64,000 bases of DNA, from positions 3,583,501-3,647,500 of the forward strand of contig NZ_CP019437.1 of assembly GCF_001940525.2 (NCBI RefSeq). Reading direction: 5' to 3'. The notes below the pieces were generated by a model, which had not been told where the DNA came from, did not search any database, and worked only from the letters and a program-made list of their open reading frames with translations. Positions 1-8,764 of the stretch are shown in pieces. Within the stretch, counting starts at the first letter, position 1, and every line of letters starts with the position of its first letter. This DNA comes from Thioclava nitratireducens. Lineage in GTDB: Bacteria > Pseudomonadota > Alphaproteobacteria > Rhodobacterales > Rhodobacteraceae. Made by a program: the position numbers and the translations under genes.

Positions 1-9
1 CTCGACGGG

Positions 10-38
10 GGCCCGCATTTTGCGGGCCTCTTTGTTTT
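10..38 (+). terminator. Rho-independent terminator of an upstream gene
   Basis: An 8-bp stem (GGCCCGCA at 10-17 pairing with TGCGGGCC at 21-28) is followed by a T-rich tail at 29-38. It ends a plus-strand gene lying outside the window and separates it from the transporter that starts at 51. Confidence 0.8.
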
Positions 39-50
39 GGCGGGGGCAGG

Positions 51-971
51 ATGACGCGCGGCAAGGCCACTTCGATCGGGTTCACGGCAGTGTTGCTGTG
101 GGCGCTTCTGGCGCTGTTCACCGTGGGATCGGATCCGGTGCCGCCCCTGATGCTGAACGCGCTGTGCTTCGCCCTTGGCGGCGCGGTGGGCATAATCTGG
201 CTGTTCGCGACCGGCGCGCTAGGGCAACTGCGGCATGTCTCGTGGAAGGTCTATCTCGCCGGAACCGCGGGGCTTTTCGGATATCATTTCCTGTATTTCT
301 CGGCGCTACGTCTCGCGCCTCCGGCCGAGGCCGGGCTAATTGCCTATCTCTGGCCGTTGCTGATCGTGCTGTTTTCCGGGCTGCTGCCCGGCGAGCGGCT
401 GACCCTTTGGCATGTCGCGGGCGCGGTACTGGCCTTCGGGGGCGCCGCGCTGATCCTGGGAGGCGGGATCTCCGCCGATCCGGAGGCGCTGCCCGGCTAT
501 GGGCTGGCGCTGATTTGCGCGCTGACATGGTCGAGCTATTCGCTGCTGTCGCGGCGCTTCGGCGCGGTGCCGACGGCGGCGGTCGCGGTCTATTGTCTGG
601 CGAGCGCAGCGCTGTCCGCCGTCGCCCATCTGGCGCTGGAGCCAACGATCTGGCCACAAAGCGCGGTCGGCTGGGCCTCGGTGATCGGCTTGGGACTGGG
701 GCCCGTCGGGCTCGCTTTCTACACATGGGATCTTGGCGTGAAGCGCGGCGATATTCAGCTGCTAGGCACGGCCTCCTATGCGGCACCGCTGGTCTCGACG
801 CTGGTGCTGGTCGCCGTAGGGATCGCGAGCGCGCGCCCGAGCCTGCTGATTGCGGCAGCGATGATCGCCGGGGGCGCGGGGCTGGCGGCGCTTGGCGGTC
901 GGGGTCGGCGCGCCTCGCCCCCTCCGCCGGACATGACCGGGCAAGAGATACCGCGGAAAGGTTCGGCCTGA
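51..971 (+). CDS. DMT-superfamily (EamA) exporter, YddG-like
   Basis: A 306-residue integral membrane protein made almost entirely of hydrophobic segments, about ten helices in two EamA repeats (roughly residues 5-140 and 148-280). Motifs such as LAPPAEAGLIAYLWPLLIVL are typical of the aromatic amino acid exporter YddG branch of the drug/metabolite transporter family. The family exports small metabolites from the cytoplasm; the substrate here cannot be read from sequence. It starts just after a terminator and so is probably monocistronic. The short positively charged C-terminal tail is unremarkable. Confidence 0.85.
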   Translation: MTRGKATSIGFTAVLLWALLALFTVGSDPVPPLMLNALCFALGGAVGIIWLFATGALGQLRHVSWKVYLAGTAGLFGYHFLYFSALRLAPPAEAGLIAYLWPLLIVLFSGLLPGERLTLWHVAGAVLAFGGAALILGGGISADPEALPGYGLALICALTWSSYSLLSRRFGAVPTAAVAVYCLASAALSAVAHLALEPTIWPQSAVGWASVIGLGLGPVGLAFYTWDLGVKRGDIQLLGTASYAAPLVSTLVLVAVGIASARPSLLIAAAMIAGGAGLAALGGRGRRASPPPPDMTGQEIPRKGSA

Positions 972-1007
972 GTAGGCGCCCTCTCGAACGGCCCCGTTAT
1001 AATGACA

Positions 1008-1030
1008 CGGGCCGCCCAAAGGACGGCCCG
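1008..1030. terminator. Hairpin between convergent genes
   Basis: CGGGCCG (1008-1014) pairs with CGGCCCG (1024-1030) between the transporter and the DUF465 gene, which run towards each other. Neither side has a proper T-tract, so its role as a terminator is an inference from position and stem strength. Confidence 0.4.
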
Positions 1031-1051
1031 GTTAAACTCGTGGGAGGGCCC

Positions 1052-1219
1052 TCAGGCCGTTTCGAGGCGGCGGATTTCCTCTTTCAGCCGAAGTTTTTGC
1101 CTTTTCATCTGAGCGATTTCAAGATCGTCGACGCCGGGTCTGCGCGCAGCGCGCTCTACCTCCATCGACAGAGCCTCATGTTTCTTGCGAAGTTCGGTGA
1201 TATGCGAACCAAGCGACAT
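1052..1219 (-). CDS. YdcH-like DUF465 protein
   Basis: A 55-residue soluble protein beginning MSLGSHITELRKKHEAL, almost wholly helical and highly charged, which matches the short coiled-coil DUF465 (YdcH) family common in alphaproteobacteria. The start at 1219 is chosen because the strong Shine-Dalgarno GGAGAGGAGA sits just upstream; a longer in-frame extension lacks family similarity. Family function is unknown. It lies downstream of trmN6 on the same strand with about 120 bp between, so it probably has its own promoter. Confidence 0.85.
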   Translation of the reverse strand: MSLGSHITELRKKHEALSMEVERAARRPGVDDLEIAQMKRQKLRLKEEIRRLETA

Positions 1220-1337
1220 GGCAGTCTCCTCTCCAGTTGTCAGCCCGTCGATTGCAGCACAGCTTTTGAGTCGTGTCACGGAAATGTCGTATAGTGACGG
1301 GGCATCTCCATCATTTTCGCGAAATCTTGCGAAAGCA

Positions 1338-2105
1338 CTAACGAGGAATAGGCAATTTTTGACCTTCGCGCAGAATTTCGCGCGCAATATCCGTCAAATC
1401 CTCCGCATCGTGTGAATGCATCGGCGTCGCGTGCAAGATCAGCGGCGCGAGAAGCTGCAGCGGCGTTCGCACCCCCTTGCGCGCCGTCACGATCACCCGC
1501 CGCGCCGGGCGCCCCACCCGCGGCGAGATCGGCAGGACGGTGATCGCGCCCGCGCGCCCCTGGAGCCCCGCCAGAAGGTCTGCCAGCCGGTCGGCCTGCT
1601 GGATGAGCGTGATCCGCCCCTCGGGCTTGAGACGCCGCAACCCCGCGTCGAGCCATGCGCTGATCGGCGTCGCCTCCCGCTGCGCGCGCTCGCGACCGGG
1701 ATCGGCGGCGGGCGTCCCGTCTTCGGGGCTGAAATAGGGCGGATTGGCGATGACGTGATCGAAACTGCGCGCCCGCAATTCGGCGGGCATCTGCGCCAGA
1801 TCGCCTTCGATCACCTCGAGCGCGATCCCGTTATCCGCTGCGTTGCGCCGGGCGAGATCGGCATAGGCGGGCTGCAGTTCCAGCCCGCTTTGCGCAAGCC
1901 CCGGCACCCGCCAGCCAAGGCACAGGCTCGCCACCCCTGCCCCGCAGCCGAGCTCCAGGACCGACTGACTCGCTTGCGCTGGACAGGCCGCCGCCAGAAG
2001 GACCGGATCCATCGCGGCGCGGTAGCCCGCGCGCGGCTGGGCGACCCGCAACCGCCCGCCGAGAAAGCCATCGACTGTCAGATCCTCGGGCGCGAACCGA
2101 TCCAT
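1338..2105 (-). CDS. tRNA1(Val) (adenine37-N6)-methyltransferase-like
   Basis: A 255-residue SAM-dependent methyltransferase of the TrmN6/YfiC family, which N6-methylates adenosine 37 of tRNA(Val). The SAM-binding loop VLELGCGAG is at residues 49-57 and the N6-adenine catalytic motif NPPYF at 121-125, preceded by the acidic ELQPAYADLARRNA segment. Length fits the family. It begins 4 bp after the stop codon of the upstream DUF2007 gene and is therefore likely co-transcribed and coupled with it. The tRNA target is inferred from family, not proven. Confidence 0.85.
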   Translation of the reverse strand: MDRFAPEDLTVDGFLGGRLRVAQPRAGYRAAMDPVLLAAACPAQASQSVLELGCGAGVASLCLGWRVPGLAQSGLELQPAYADLARRNAADNGIALEVIEGDLAQMPAELRARSFDHVIANPPYFSPEDGTPAADPGRERAQREATPISAWLDAGLRRLKPEGRITLIQQADRLADLLAGLQGRAGAITVLPISPRVGRPARRVIVTARKGVRTPLQLLAPLILHATPMHSHDAEDLTDIAREILREGQKLPIPR

Positions 2106-2109
2106 GCGC

Positions 2110-2322
2110 TCAATCCGATTTTATCTCGTTATCGCGCAGCACCGCCTGCGCCATGAACATGTCGCTGTCGCGCACCATCAGGCGGCGCGGGAGAATCCCA
2201 AGCGAGCCTTCCAGCACGCTCGTATGGACGTCGAGTTGAAACGTGCTTATACCCTCGCCCTCGAGAAGGGCGGTCGCCATGGCCAGTTTCACCGGGTCCG
2301 TGCTGCGCAGTAGCTCTTTCAT
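2110..2322 (-). CDS. DUF2007 domain protein
   Basis: A 70-residue protein starting MKELLRSTDPVKLAMATALLEGEGI, matching the small DUF2007 (putative signal-transducing) family. The ATG at 2322 is preferred over an in-frame GTG nine bases upstream because the GAGG motif overlaps the GTG. The conserved pattern LRSTDPVKL...ATALLEGEGI...PRRLMV is visible. Its stop lies 4 bp before trmN6, so the two form an operon. The promoter must lie in the 60-bp space shared with the divergent ispB gene. Function unknown. Confidence 0.85.
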   Translation of the reverse strand: MKELLRSTDPVKLAMATALLEGEGISTFQLDVHTSVLEGSLGILPRRLMVRDSDMFMAQAVLRDNEIKSD

Positions 2323-2382
2323 ATCCCTCACTTACGGCCCCTTGCGAGGGCTGTCGAGATGAGGCAGATCGAAGGGATGAAC

Positions 2383-3393
2383 ATGAGCCTCGACGACAAG
2401 CCCGACAACACAGCGAAACCGCATGACCGGCTCGCGGAAGCCTTGGCCGACGACATGGCGGCGGTGGATGCGCTGATCGCCGAGCGCATGGCCTCGGAGA
2501 ACGCGCCGCGCATCCCCGAAGTGACCGCCCATCTGGTCGGCGCGGGCGGCAAGCGGCTGCGGCCGATGCTAACGGTGGCGGCGGCACGGCTGTGCGGCTA
2601 CGAGGGCAATCTGCACCATAACCTCGCCGCGGCGGTCGAATTCATCCATACCGCAACGCTGCTGCATGACGATGTGGTCGACGAGAGCAAGCAGCGCCGG
2701 GGCCGCCCGACCGCAAACCTGCTCTGGGACAACAAATCGAGCGTGCTGGTTGGCGATTACCTCTTCGCGCGGTCGTTCCAGCTGATGACGGATACAGACA
2801 ACCTGCGGGTTCTGTCTATCCTGTCGAACGCCTCCGCCGTCATCACCGAAGGCGAGGTGCTGCAGCTCTCGGCGGCCGAAGACCTGAACACGACCGAGGA
2901 CACCTATTACAAGGTGGTGCGCGGCAAGACGGCGGCTCTGTTCTCGGCGGCGACCGAGGCGGGCGCGGTTCTGGCCGGCGCGCCGGAGGAACAGATCGCG
3001 GCGCTGCACGATTACGGCGAGAGCCTCGGGATCGCCTTCCAGGTGGTCGACGATCTGCTGGATTATCTCAGCGATGCCAAGACGATGGGCAAGAACGTGG
3101 GCGACGATTTCCGCGAGCGCAAGCTGACGCTGCCGCTGATCAAGGCGCTGGCCAAGGCCGACGGCGAGGCCCGCGCTTTCTGGACCCGCACCATCGACAA
3201 GGGCGATCAGCGCGAGGGCGATCTGGAGCATGCGTTGGAGTTGCTGAAGGCGACCGGCGCGCTGGAAGAGACCCGCGCGGCAGCCCTCGAGTGGGCCGAT
3301 CGCGGGCGCGAGCGCCTGCAGATCCTGCCGGAAAGCGGGCTGCGGCAGATGCTGGACGATCTGGCCGATTACGTGGTGGCGCGGTTGCGCTGA
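2383..3393 (+). CDS. ispB: Octaprenyl/decaprenyl diphosphate synthase
   Basis: A 336-residue trans-long-chain polyprenyl diphosphate synthase that elongates farnesyl diphosphate with isopentenyl diphosphate to make the ubiquinone side chain. The first aspartate-rich motif DDVVD is at residues 96-100 (followed by RRGRPTAN), the second DDLLD at 223-227, and GGKRLRP at 55-61. Start codon 2383 is favoured since GAAGGG lies about 6 bases ahead; ATGs at 2359 and 2377 are in frame but badly spaced. Chain length (C40 or C50) cannot be told from sequence. UbiA, which uses the product, is encoded at 41.5 kb. Confidence 0.9.
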   Translation: MSLDDKPDNTAKPHDRLAEALADDMAAVDALIAERMASENAPRIPEVTAHLVGAGGKRLRPMLTVAAARLCGYEGNLHHNLAAAVEFIHTATLLHDDVVDESKQRRGRPTANLLWDNKSSVLVGDYLFARSFQLMTDTDNLRVLSILSNASAVITEGEVLQLSAAEDLNTTEDTYYKVVRGKTAALFSAATEAGAVLAGAPEEQIAALHDYGESLGIAFQVVDDLLDYLSDAKTMGKNVGDDFRERKLTLPLIKALAKADGEARAFWTRTIDKGDQREGDLEHALELLKATGALEETRAAALEWADRGRERLQILPESGLRQMLDDLADYVVARLR

Positions 3394-3448
3394 GGGGGCA
3401 CTACCCCCCGCCCTGCGGGCTCCCCACGGGATATTTGGGTCAAGAAGT
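3394..3448. repeat. Rhodobacterales-type intergenic repeat, copy 1
   Basis: Between the convergent ispB and ispE genes. It has short GC hairpins (GGGGG...CCCCC, GCCC...GGGC) followed by the core GGATATTTGGGTCAAG at 3429-3444. A second copy with the same architecture is at 9812-9870, also tail-to-tail between genes. The core GGGATATTTGGGCCAAG-like string is known to recur in intergenic DNA of this order; it resembles a REP-type element. Confidence 0.6.
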
Positions 3449-4321
3449 AGAGGCGCGGCTATGGGGCTGCGCCTTTTGCGTCTGATCGCCGAGCATGCCG
3501 GAGGCCCGCCACCAGCCAGGGTGGCGCTGAGCCAGCGTGGCTTCCGCAGCCTGCGCGGCGTCCAGCGTCTCGAACAGCGCGAAACAGGTCGCGCCAGAGC
3601 CCGACATGCGCGCGAGACGACAGCCGGGGAGCGTCATGAGCGCGTCCAGCACCTCCCCGATCACGGGGGCCGAGGCGATGGCAGGCGCCTGCAGATCGTT
3701 ACGCTGCGTGGCCAGCCAGTCGATGCAGTCAGGCGCGCCAGTAAATGTCGGCAGCACGTCGGGCATCGGGGGATTGTCCTTCGAATCTAGCCCCTTGAAG
3801 ATCGCCGGCGTCGGCACCTCCACACGCGGATTCACCAGTAGCGCGGGCAGCGGCGGCAGCGACACGAGGTCGAGCGCCTCGCCAATGCCGCGCACGCGCT
3901 GGGGGCGTGGCGTAAGACACATCGGCACGTCTGCCCCAAGTTGTGCGGTCTCCGCCGGAAGCGGCTGGTCCCAAAGCGCAGCCAGCGCCCGCAGCGCAGC
4001 CGCCGCGTCTGACGATCCACCGCCGATGCCCGAGGCGGGCGGCAGATATTTGTCGAGATGGATTTCCGCCCCCTGCCCCGCCGGGCGCAACAGAAGCGCT
4101 GCGGCCTTCAGCACGAGGTTCGACGGATCGGCAGGCACGCCTGCCGCTTCCGGGCCCGTCACACTGAGCGACAGGGTGCCGCTTTCGCGCAGTACCAGCC
4201 GGTCGCCCATCGGCCCGAAGGCCACGAGGCTGTCGAGCAGGTGATAGCCATCGGCCCTCTGGCCGATGACATGCAGCGTCAGGTTGATCTTCGCAGGCGC
4301 GAAAGCGTCAATTATTCGCAT
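3440..4321 (-). CDS. ispE: 4-diphosphocytidyl-2-C-methyl-D-erythritol kinase
   Basis: A 293-residue GHMP-family kinase that phosphorylates CDP-methylerythritol with ATP in the non-mevalonate isoprenoid pathway. The N-terminal FAPAKINLTLHVIGQRADGYH signature (residues 7-27) and the ATP-binding loop PASGIGGGSSDAAA (95-108) are complete, with the C-terminal GHMP motif RMSGSGATCFALF also present. It overlaps the end of the upstream TPR gene by 14 bp, so translation is probably coupled. Its 3' end reaches the intergenic repeat facing ispB. Confidence 0.93.
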   Translation of the reverse strand: MRIIDAFAPAKINLTLHVIGQRADGYHLLDSLVAFGPMGDRLVLRESGTLSLSVTGPEAAGVPADPSNLVLKAAALLLRPAGQGAEIHLDKYLPPASGIGGGSSDAAAALRALAALWDQPLPAETAQLGADVPMCLTPRPQRVRGIGEALDLVSLPPLPALLVNPRVEVPTPAIFKGLDSKDNPPMPDVLPTFTGAPDCIDWLATQRNDLQAPAIASAPVIGEVLDALMTLPGCRLARMSGSGATCFALFETLDAAQAAEATLAQRHPGWWRASGMLGDQTQKAQPHSRASTS

Positions 4322-6182
4322 CGCTCGCGGGCGTTTCGGGGGCGGCCTTGGGGCTATCCTTGCTCGGGCCCTTATCCTCGAGCGGCGGCAGACCCTGCTC
4401 CTTGCGCTGCTGGTCCAGACCTACCTCGATCTTGCGGCGGATCGCATCGGGATCGAGTTCCTCGGTGGTCTCCGCATCGTCGGTCGCGAAGGACAACGCG
4501 CGGCGCCACTGGAATTTCGCCTCGCGCTGGCGGCCCACGGCCCAGAGCACATCGCCCAAGTGGTCGTTGAGCAGCGGATCGCGCGGCTCGAGCTCCACGG
4601 CCCGCTCCATCTTCGCCACCGCCTCCTGGTAATGGCCAAGCTTGAACAGCGCCCAGCCGAGGCTGTCGATGATGAAGCCCGCATCGGGACGCTCGGCGGC
4701 GGCCTTGCGGATCATGTCGAGCGCCTCGTCGAGGTTTTCGCCCTTGTCCACGTAGGAATAGCCCAGATAGTTCAGCACAGAGGGCTGATCGGGCGAAAGG
4801 CGCAGCGCCTCGCGGAAACCCTTCTCGGCCTCGTCCCAGTTACCCGAGCGTTCCTGCGCGATGGCGCGCGAATACCAGACGAACCAGTCCTTCGGCTCGG
4901 GTTGGCCGAGCAGGTCGATCGCCTTGTCATAGGCTTTCGCAGCCTCGGCGAAGCGGCTCTCGCGGCGCAGCGTATCGCCCAGAGCGGTCCAGACGCCGAC
5001 GAGGTTGGGTCGGCTGCGCGACAGGTTCTCGAGCACTTCGATGGCCGCATCGTTGCGGCCCGCGCGCACCATCGATTCCGCGCGCCCGATTTCGGCGGCG
5101 TGGTAGATCGGGCTGTCGGGCTTGATATCGGCATAGGCTTCGATGGCCAGATCGTATTGGCCCTGCTGGTCGAGCATCGACGCGGTCAGCAGAGTGGCGT
5201 CATCCATGTCGGGCCGGATCATGTTGGCCAGCCGCGAATGCACCAGCGTGAACGTGTCGGGCGCATCGCCGATCAGCGCCTGCGCGACCGAGTAATAGAC
5301 CTCTGCAACGCCGTCGGACGCATTGCGCACGACGTCGAAGGGCAGCGTGTCGCCCGCCTCCAGCTTGGAGCGGATATCTTTAAGCTGCGGGTCGAGATCC
5401 TTGCCGAAGCGATCCTCGATCAGCTTCAGCGCCTCCTTGTTCTTCTCGAGTTGCGAGAGCACCTCGACATGGGCCAGAACGCCGCGACGGGTCGAGGTGA
5501 TCTTCTCGCCATCTTCGCCCGAGAGGATCGCATCAGCCCCCTCGTAATCGCCGACGAGCGCGAGTGCGAGCGCCTTGTGGAAACCCGCGAAGGCTGCGAG
5601 GCCCTGCTGCTTGCCGACCTCGTCGAAGGCAGCGGAGGCGTCGGACATCTTGCCGTCGCCCGCAAGCACCCAGGCCTTGGTCAGCCCGCCCACGAGCGGC
5701 CCCGGATCGGCATCGCTGTCGAGCAACTTGAGCGCGGCGCTCCAGTTCTTGTCATGCGCGTCCGCAGCGAGCACGGTCAGCGCCGCGATCTGGCTTCCGG
5801 TGCCGGCCTCGACCATCTGCTGCGCAAGCGGCTTGGCACGGTCGAAATCGGCGATCGCGATCTCTGAGACGAGCGTGGCCTCTGCCGTCGTGCCACTGGT
5901 ATCGCCACTGGCCATCAACTGGCGGTAGTAATGCGCGGCTTCGGCGAAATCGAATTGCTGCGACGCGATGCGCGCGGCGAGATAGGCCCCCGCCTCCGCA
6001 GGGCTCGGGTCATTCGCGGTGTCGCCTGCATCGCCTTCGGCAGCAGCAGTATCGGCAGCCTGCGCGGCATCCTCGGCGCTGCCGGCCGTCGGCGCATCCT
6101 GAGCGAACAGCGGCAGGGGCGCGGTGGAGCCCATCAAGAGGGCGAAGAGCGCAAGGCGCAGCGGGGTCTTAAAACTCGGCAC
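4308..6182 (-). CDS. Exported tetratricopeptide repeat protein
   Basis: A 624-residue protein with an N-terminal signal peptide (LALFALLMGSTAPLPLFAQ, cleavage likely near residue 28), an acidic Ala-rich linker, then TPR units across most of its length; the clearest are between about residues 385 and 560 (for example WFVWYSRAIAQERSGNWDEAEKGF and PSVLNYLGYSYVDKGENLDEAL). The tail is Lys/Pro/Asp-rich. Translation starts at a GTG with GAGAGGA in front. TPR arrays bind other proteins; a periplasmic or outer-membrane-associated scaffold role is inferred. It overlaps ispE by 14 bp, an arrangement seen in related genomes. Confidence 0.85.
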   Translation of the reverse strand: MPSFKTPLRLALFALLMGSTAPLPLFAQDAPTAGSAEDAAQAADTAAAEGDAGDTANDPSPAEAGAYLAARIASQQFDFAEAAHYYRQLMASGDTSGTTAEATLVSEIAIADFDRAKPLAQQMVEAGTGSQIAALTVLAADAHDKNWSAALKLLDSDADPGPLVGGLTKAWVLAGDGKMSDASAAFDEVGKQQGLAAFAGFHKALALALVGDYEGADAILSGEDGEKITSTRRGVLAHVEVLSQLEKNKEALKLIEDRFGKDLDPQLKDIRSKLEAGDTLPFDVVRNASDGVAEVYYSVAQALIGDAPDTFTLVHSRLANMIRPDMDDATLLTASMLDQQGQYDLAIEAYADIKPDSPIYHAAEIGRAESMVRAGRNDAAIEVLENLSRSRPNLVGVWTALGDTLRRESRFAEAAKAYDKAIDLLGQPEPKDWFVWYSRAIAQERSGNWDEAEKGFREALRLSPDQPSVLNYLGYSYVDKGENLDEALDMIRKAAAERPDAGFIIDSLGWALFKLGHYQEAVAKMERAVELEPRDPLLNDHLGDVLWAVGRQREAKFQWRRALSFATDDAETTEELDPDAIRRKIEVGLDQQRKEQGLPPLEDKGPSKDSPKAAPETPASDANN

Positions 6183-6320
6183 GAAACGGTCCTCTCATTC
6201 GGGTCGAAATCGAGCGTAACGGGGCGCTGCGGGCATTACAATGAGCCGAACCACCGCACGCGGGAAGCCGCCGTCACAGACACGGCGTTGTGATGGGGGC
6301 GAGGAGCGGTGGAAACGAAA

Positions 6321-6340
6321 AAGGGGCCCGCAGGCCCCTT
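6321..6340 (-). terminator. Terminator of the ETF-QO gene
   Basis: Reading the minus strand, AAGGGGCC and GGCCCCTT form an 8-bp stem directly before TTTCGTTTCC. It lies 7 bp beyond the stop of the flavoprotein gene. Confidence 0.8.
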
Positions 6341-6346
6341 TCGCGA

Positions 6347-7993
6347 TCACATGTTCGGGTAGTTTGGCCCGTCGCCGCCTTGCGGGGTGGTCCAGTTGAT
6401 GTTCTGGCTCGGATCCTTGATGTCGCAGGTCTTGCAGTGGACGCAGTTCTGGAAATTGATCTGGAACTTCGCGTCGTCGCCCTCGCCGACCACCTCGTAG
6501 ACGCCCGCCGGGCAATAGCGCTGAGCGGGCTCGTCATATTTCGGCAGGTTCACCGATATCGGGACCGACGCGTCCTTCAGTTTCAGGTGGCAGGGCTGGC
6601 TCTCTTCGTGGTTGGTGAAGGAGAAGCTGACATTGGTCAGGCGGTCGAAGCTCAGCTTGCCGTCGGGTTTGGGATAGTCGATCGGCTTGAAGTTTTTCGC
6701 CTCGCCGGTCGCTTTCGCATCCGACTTGCCATGCTTGAGCGTGCCGAAGAGCGAGAAGCCGAAGAGATCGTTGGTCCACATGTCGAGCCCGCCGAGGACG
6801 AGCGAGGGGACCATCCCCCATTTCGACCACATCGGCTTCACGTTGCGGACCTTCTTGAGGTCTTCGGCGATCGGACCGGAGCGCAGATCGGTCTCGTACT
6901 CGGTCAGCTCGTCGCCCGAACGCCCGCCCTTGATCGCGGCTGCCGCGGCTTCCGCCGCCGCGATGCCGGAGAGCATCGCGTTATGGTTGCCCTTGATGCG
7001 CGGCACGTTCACGAGCCCCGCCGAACAGCCCAGCAGCACCGCGCCCGGCACGGTCAGTTTCGGGATCGACTGCCAGCCGCCTTCCGAGATCGCCCGCGCG
7101 CCGTAAGCCACGCGCTTGCCGCCCTCCAGCAGCTCCGCAACCATCGGGTGATGCTTGAAGCGCTGGAACTCCATGTAGGGATACAGATGCGGGTTCTCGT
7201 AGTTCAGGTGCACCACGAAGCCGACATAGACCTGATTGTTCTCGAGGTGATAGATGAACGACCCGCCGCCCGCATTGCCGCCCAGCGGCCAGCCCATCGT
7301 GTGGGTCACGGTGCCTTCGCGGTGCTTCTCCGGGTCGATCTCCCAGATTTCCTTCATGCCGAGGCCGAATTTCTGCGGGCAGTGACCGTCGGAGAGGTTG
7401 TGCTTCTCCATCATCACCTTGGCGAGCGAGCCGCGCACGCCCTCGGCGATCATCACGTATTTGCCGCGCAGCTCCATGCCCGGCTCGTAGCCCGGGCCCT
7501 CGGTTCCATCAGGGTTCTTGCCGAATTCGCCCGCGACGACACCGGCCACCCGGCCTCCATCCCAGACGATTTCCGACGCGGCCATGCCCGGGAAAATCTC
7601 GACGCCGAGGGCTTCAGCCTGCTCGGCCATCCAGCGGCAGACATTGCCCATCGAGACGATGTATTTGCCATGGTTCGACATCAGGCGCGGCATCGGCCAG
7701 TTCGGAATGCGCATCGCTCCGGCCTCTCCGAGGACATAGAAATTGTCCTTCTTGACCGGCACGGTGATCGGCGCGCCCTTGTCCTTCCAGTCGGGGATCA
7801 GCTGATCCAACCCGCTGGTGTCGAGCACCGCGCCCGACAGGATATGCGCGCCCACTTCCGAGCCCTTCTCGAGCACGACGACCTCAAGCTCGGGATCAAT
7901 CTGTTTGAGGCGGATCGCCGCCGAAAGCCCTGCAGGCCCCGCGCCCACGATCACCACATCATATTCCATCGACTCGCGCGTCACGTCGGTCAT
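6347..7993 (-). CDS. Electron transfer flavoprotein-ubiquinone oxidoreductase
   Basis: A 548-residue FAD and iron-sulfur enzyme that passes electrons from reduced ETF, made in fatty acid and amino acid oxidation, to ubiquinone at the inner membrane. The FAD-binding loop GAGPAG is at residues 17-22. The four ligands of the [4Fe-4S] cluster are Cys494, Cys517, Cys520 and Cys523 in the C-terminal ferredoxin-like domain (NCVHCKTC). Full-length for ETFDH. The etfAB genes are not in the window. A 23-bp dyad at 8048-8070 lies in its upstream region. Confidence 0.95.
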   Translation of the reverse strand: MTDVTRESMEYDVVIVGAGPAGLSAAIRLKQIDPELEVVVLEKGSEVGAHILSGAVLDTSGLDQLIPDWKDKGAPITVPVKKDNFYVLGEAGAMRIPNWPMPRLMSNHGKYIVSMGNVCRWMAEQAEALGVEIFPGMAASEIVWDGGRVAGVVAGEFGKNPDGTEGPGYEPGMELRGKYVMIAEGVRGSLAKVMMEKHNLSDGHCPQKFGLGMKEIWEIDPEKHREGTVTHTMGWPLGGNAGGGSFIYHLENNQVYVGFVVHLNYENPHLYPYMEFQRFKHHPMVAELLEGGKRVAYGARAISEGGWQSIPKLTVPGAVLLGCSAGLVNVPRIKGNHNAMLSGIAAAEAAAAAIKGGRSGDELTEYETDLRSGPIAEDLKKVRNVKPMWSKWGMVPSLVLGGLDMWTNDLFGFSLFGTLKHGKSDAKATGEAKNFKPIDYPKPDGKLSFDRLTNVSFSFTNHEESQPCHLKLKDASVPISVNLPKYDEPAQRYCPAGVYEVVGEGDDAKFQINFQNCVHCKTCDIKDPSQNINWTTPQGGDGPNYPNM

Positions 7994-8047
7994 GTCTGTC
8001 GAACCCCTTGCTGGTCGTCCTAGCTGGCGTCCTGCCTAGCCTACCTC

Positions 8048-8070
8048 GCGTAACGAGGCAATTGTTACGC
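8048..8070. promoter_or_regulatory. Inverted repeat in the ETF-QO/greA divergent region
   Basis: GCGTAAC (8048-8054) and GTTACGC (8064-8070) are exact 7-bp arms with a 9-bp spacer, 55 bp upstream of the ETF-QO start codon. The arm length and spacing suit a dimeric regulator; which protein binds is unknown. Confidence 0.45.
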
Positions 8071-8160
8071 TGCGATGCCGCGCAACAATCTTGCGCCAAA
8101 TTGCGCCGCCTTCCCGAACTGACGAGATCGGCAATTCGCCGCGAAAATCGCGCTGTCCAC

Positions 8161-8190
8161 TTGACTTCCGGGGGTGAGAGCAGATTTAGA
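8161..8190 (+). promoter_or_regulatory. Candidate sigma70 promoter of greA
   Basis: TTGACT (8161-8166) and TTTAGA (8185-8190) are separated by 18 bp, with the predicted start of transcription about 35 bp ahead of the greA start codon. Confidence 0.5.
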
Positions 8191-8230
8191 TGCCCTGAAT
8201 TGGGGACAGTTCCGAGTTCGGGAGCCTTCC

Positions 8231-8701
8231 ATGGACAAACAACCGATGACGCGCGCAGGTTTTGACGCGCTCAATACAGAATTGAAAAAGCTCAAGTCCG
8301 AAGAGCGTCCCGCGATCATTGCCGCGATCGCGGAAGCGCGGGAACTGGGCGACCTCTCGGAGAATGCCGAATACCATTCGGCACGCGAGAAGCAGGGCTT
8401 TATCGAAGGCCGGATCAAGGAGCTCGAAGGGCTTCTGGGCCGGGCCGAGGTGATCGACCCGTCGAAGATGTCGGGCGCCGTGAAATTCGGCGCGACAGTG
8501 ACCATCGTCGACGAGGACACTGACGAAGAGAAGACCTACCAGATCGTCGGCGAACCCGAAGCCGATCTGGAGAAGGGCAAGCTCAACATTAAGTCGCCTC
8601 TGGCGCGCGCGCTGATCGGCAAGGACGAGGGCGACTCTGTCGAGGTTCGTACGCCGGGTGGCGACAAGGCTTACGAAATCCTAAAGATCGTTTTCGCCTG
8701 A
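8231..8701 (+). CDS. greA: Transcription elongation factor GreA
   Basis: A 156-residue factor that enters the secondary channel of RNA polymerase and stimulates transcript cleavage in backtracked complexes. The N-terminal coiled coil carries the acidic tip [15 protein letters not shown], with Asp41 and Glu44 in the same positions as the catalytic pair of the E. coli protein; the C-terminal FKBP-like domain follows (from about residue 80). The ATG at 8231 has GGGAGCC upstream and gives the family length; longer in-frame forms add an unrelated N-terminus. Confidence 0.95.
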   Translation: MDKQPMTRAGFDALNTELKKLKSEERPAIIAAIAEARELGDLSENAEYHSAREKQGFIEGRIKELEGLLGRAEVIDPSKMSGAVKFGATVTIVDEDTDEEKTYQIVGEPEADLEKGKLNIKSPLARALIGKDEGDSVEVRTPGGDKAYEILKIVFA

Positions 8702-8764
8702 CACGGACGCCCCTGCGCGGCTGCCGCTGAGCATGTGCCCGTGCGCCACTGACGGAGAGCCTGA

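Noticed and set aside
4266-5867. A 533-codon plus-strand frame
   Set aside because: Antisense to the TPR gene, with composition typical of a shadow frame.
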